A stretch of DNA of 6,063 nt from an uncultured Solobacterium sp. (GTDB lineage: Bacteria > Bacillota_I > Bacilli_A > Erysipelotrichales > Erysipelotrichaceae): the NCBI GenBank assembly GCA_900552125.1, contig URYK01000088.1:1-6063 (forward strand). Direction: 5' to 3'. Below, in pieces: positions 5,180-6,063 of the stretch; position 1 is the stretch's first letter; each line of letters begins with the position of its first letter. The translations under genes and the position numbers were made by a program. The notes beneath the pieces are model-generated. The model worked only from the letters and a program-made list of their open reading frames with translations. It searched no databases and had not been told where the DNA came from.

Positions 5180-5854
5180 TTACAGTAATGCCTCTTTGTA
5201 TGACTGAACATGAGGCTTCACTTCTCCGTCTATGTAACTATCAAGAAATTCTTTCATACAGTTACGGCTATAGCGATTACTATGAATAATCTGTGCGAAA
5301 CGACTCAAAGTATTTGAAATTGTATCATTGACCAAAATATAATCATAATTATTGGCACATGAAATCTCTTCTTCTGCTATTTCCATTAAAGCATTCACTT
5401 CTTCTTCGGTATAAATTCCAGTACTGGACAGCCGGCTCTTTAATTCATCCCAAGATGGCGGCAAAATGTAAATCAGTGTAGCATCCGGACAAAGTGCACG
5501 AATCTTCATTGCTCCGATTGTATCCACGTCCAGAATTACATTTTTCCCTCTTGCACGCGCTTCCTCTACACTTTTCTTTGTTGTTCCGTAAGCATTACCA
5601 TTCACATATGTATATTCCAACATCTCACCCATACGAACCATTCGCTCAAATTCCGGTACAGACACAAACCAATAGTCTTTTCCGTCTATTTCATGCTTTC
5701 TCTGTCTTCTCGTTGTCACAGATACACTGACACACGCCTGTTCATGATCCTGCAAATACTCTCTCAAAACCGTCTTATTCCCCACACCAGACGGTCCCGA
5801 AACAACAATTAACTGTCCATATTCTGCAATCTTGTCCAAATATTCCTTTTTCAT
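5180..5854 (-). CDS. Guanylate-kinase-like P-loop protein with altered Walker A and lid
   Basis: A 224-residue cytosolic protein with the guanylate kinase fold order (GMP + ATP to GDP + ADP in the family). The GMP-binding half looks complete: SVTTRRQRKHEIDGKDYWF (45-63) with R49 and R52, GEMLEY (76-81), GNAYGT (86-91) and ILDVDTIGA (107-115). The ATP half is unusual. The P-loop reads GPSGVGNKTV (20-29) where the family has GPSGVGKGT, so the invariant Lys position is Asn26 and a Lys sits one place later. In the lid, the usual RGT is TGI (145-147) and the second Arg is L156/M157. The ATG at 5854 has AAGGAAG at 5863-5869; upstream Met and TTG candidates lack ribosome sites, and the TTG at 5923 precedes the predicted transcript start. 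Single gene with its own promoter. Probably a paralog of the housekeeping enzyme rather than gmk itself; activity uncertain. Confidence 0.85.
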   Translation of the reverse strand: MKKEYLDKIAEYGQLIVVSGPSGVGNKTVLREYLQDHEQACVSVSVTTRRQRKHEIDGKDYWFVSVPEFERMVRMGEMLEYTYVNGNAYGTTKKSVEEARARGKNVILDVDTIGAMKIRALCPDATLIYILPPSWDELKSRLSSTGIYTEEEVNALMEIAEEEISCANNYDYILVNDTISNTLSRFAQIIHSNRYSRNCMKEFLDSYIDGEVKPHVQSYKEALL

Positions 5855-5862
5855 CGCCGTTT

Positions 5863-5869
5863 CTTCCTT
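5863..5869 (-). promoter_or_regulatory. Ribosome binding site deciding the start of the guanylate-kinase-like gene
   Basis: Minus-strand AAGGAAG lies 8 bases before the ATG at 5852-5854. The in-frame ATG at 5881 and TTG at 5923 have no such site. Confidence 0.7.
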
Positions 5870-5906
5870 CCTCTCAACCATATTTTCGTATGATTTATAC
5901 TTTTTT

Positions 5907-5936
5907 ATTATAAATTCAGACAATATATTGCGTCAA
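5907..5936 (-). promoter_or_regulatory. Sigma-A promoter of the guanylate-kinase-like gene
   Basis: The minus strand shows TTGACG (5931-5936), an 18-base spacer and a perfect TATAAT (5907-5912). Transcription would begin near 5900, leaving a leader of about 45 bases. The gene is therefore independently transcribed, consistent with a terminator for the preceding gene at 6009-6049. Confidence 0.75.
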
Positions 5937-6005
5937 GCATATTTTTCATACAGATAAACTCAGTTTTACTTGTTGTCCTGTGATTTGTATTTCTGTTGCC
6001 ATAAC

Positions 6006-6049
6006 AAAAAAAGAAGAGAACTCTCATTTTACTGGAGTTCTCTTCTTTT
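6006..6049 (-). terminator. Strong rho-independent terminator, probably for a minus-strand gene beyond the right edge
   Basis: Perfect 15-bp arms AAAAGAAGAGAACTC (6009-6023) and GAGTTCTCTTCTTTT (6035-6049) enclose an 11-base loop. On the minus strand the stem runs into seven T (6012-6006). On the plus strand only four T close the stem. It therefore works best for minus-strand transcripts entering from the right, although the A/T-rich foot could make it partly bidirectional. It insulates the guanylate-kinase-like promoter. Confidence 0.82.
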
Positions 6050-6063
6050 AGTCATTTACTATT

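Noticed and set aside
5855..5923. N-terminal extension of the guanylate-kinase-like protein to an ATG at 5881 or TTG at 5923
   Set aside because: Neither has a ribosome site, and the TTG lies upstream of the predicted transcript start.

Overview
The window is AT-rich DNA from a low-GC Firmicute, most likely a Clostridia/Lachnospiraceae gut-type bacterium. This rests on AGGAG-type ribosome sites, near-consensus TTGACR/TATAAT promoters and the style of the proteins; no rRNA or other phylogenetic marker is present, so the family assignment is inference. No tRNA, rRNA, CRISPR array, intact insertion sequence or riboswitch was seen.

Layout, left to right. Positions 1-514 (minus) hold a decayed EamA/DMT-type transporter with a lost N-terminus, an in-frame stop and an internal deletion that shifts frame. 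Positions 534-4149 (minus) hold the one clearly intact functional unit. It comprises a Cys/Met-metabolism PLP enzyme (4053-2872), a tightly coupled NhaC-family antiporter (2859-1384), and a FadR-type GntR regulator (1259-534) with its own near-perfect promoter. The enzyme promoter carries a perfect 7-5-7 inverted repeat just after the predicted transcription start, a good operator candidate for that regulator. Positions 4175-4336 hold a broken, protein-like minus-strand frame. Positions 4441-4791 (plus) hold a nitroreductase that has lost about 70 central residues in frame. Positions 4792-5179 hold no convincing gene, but contain several inverted repeats and three short protein-like minus-strand frames. 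Positions 5180-5854 (minus) hold a guanylate-kinase-like protein with a rearranged P-loop and missing lid arginines, with its own promoter. A strong terminator at 6009-6049 probably ends a minus-strand gene beyond the right edge.

How the parts may work together: the PLP enzyme probably cleaves or rearranges a sulfur amino acid (methionine gamma-lyase/cystathionine-lyase class). The NhaC-family carrier would import the substrate or exchange it or its product with Na+ or H+. The GntR regulator would sense a carboxylate or amino-acid ligand and repress the pair. Around this unit the DNA looks like a decay zone: at least two recognisable genes carry internal deletions, and other short frames look like remnants.

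The best candidates for something new are the lyase-antiporter-GntR module with its operator, and the aberrant guanylate-kinase paralog. Neither can be shown to be novel without database searches.
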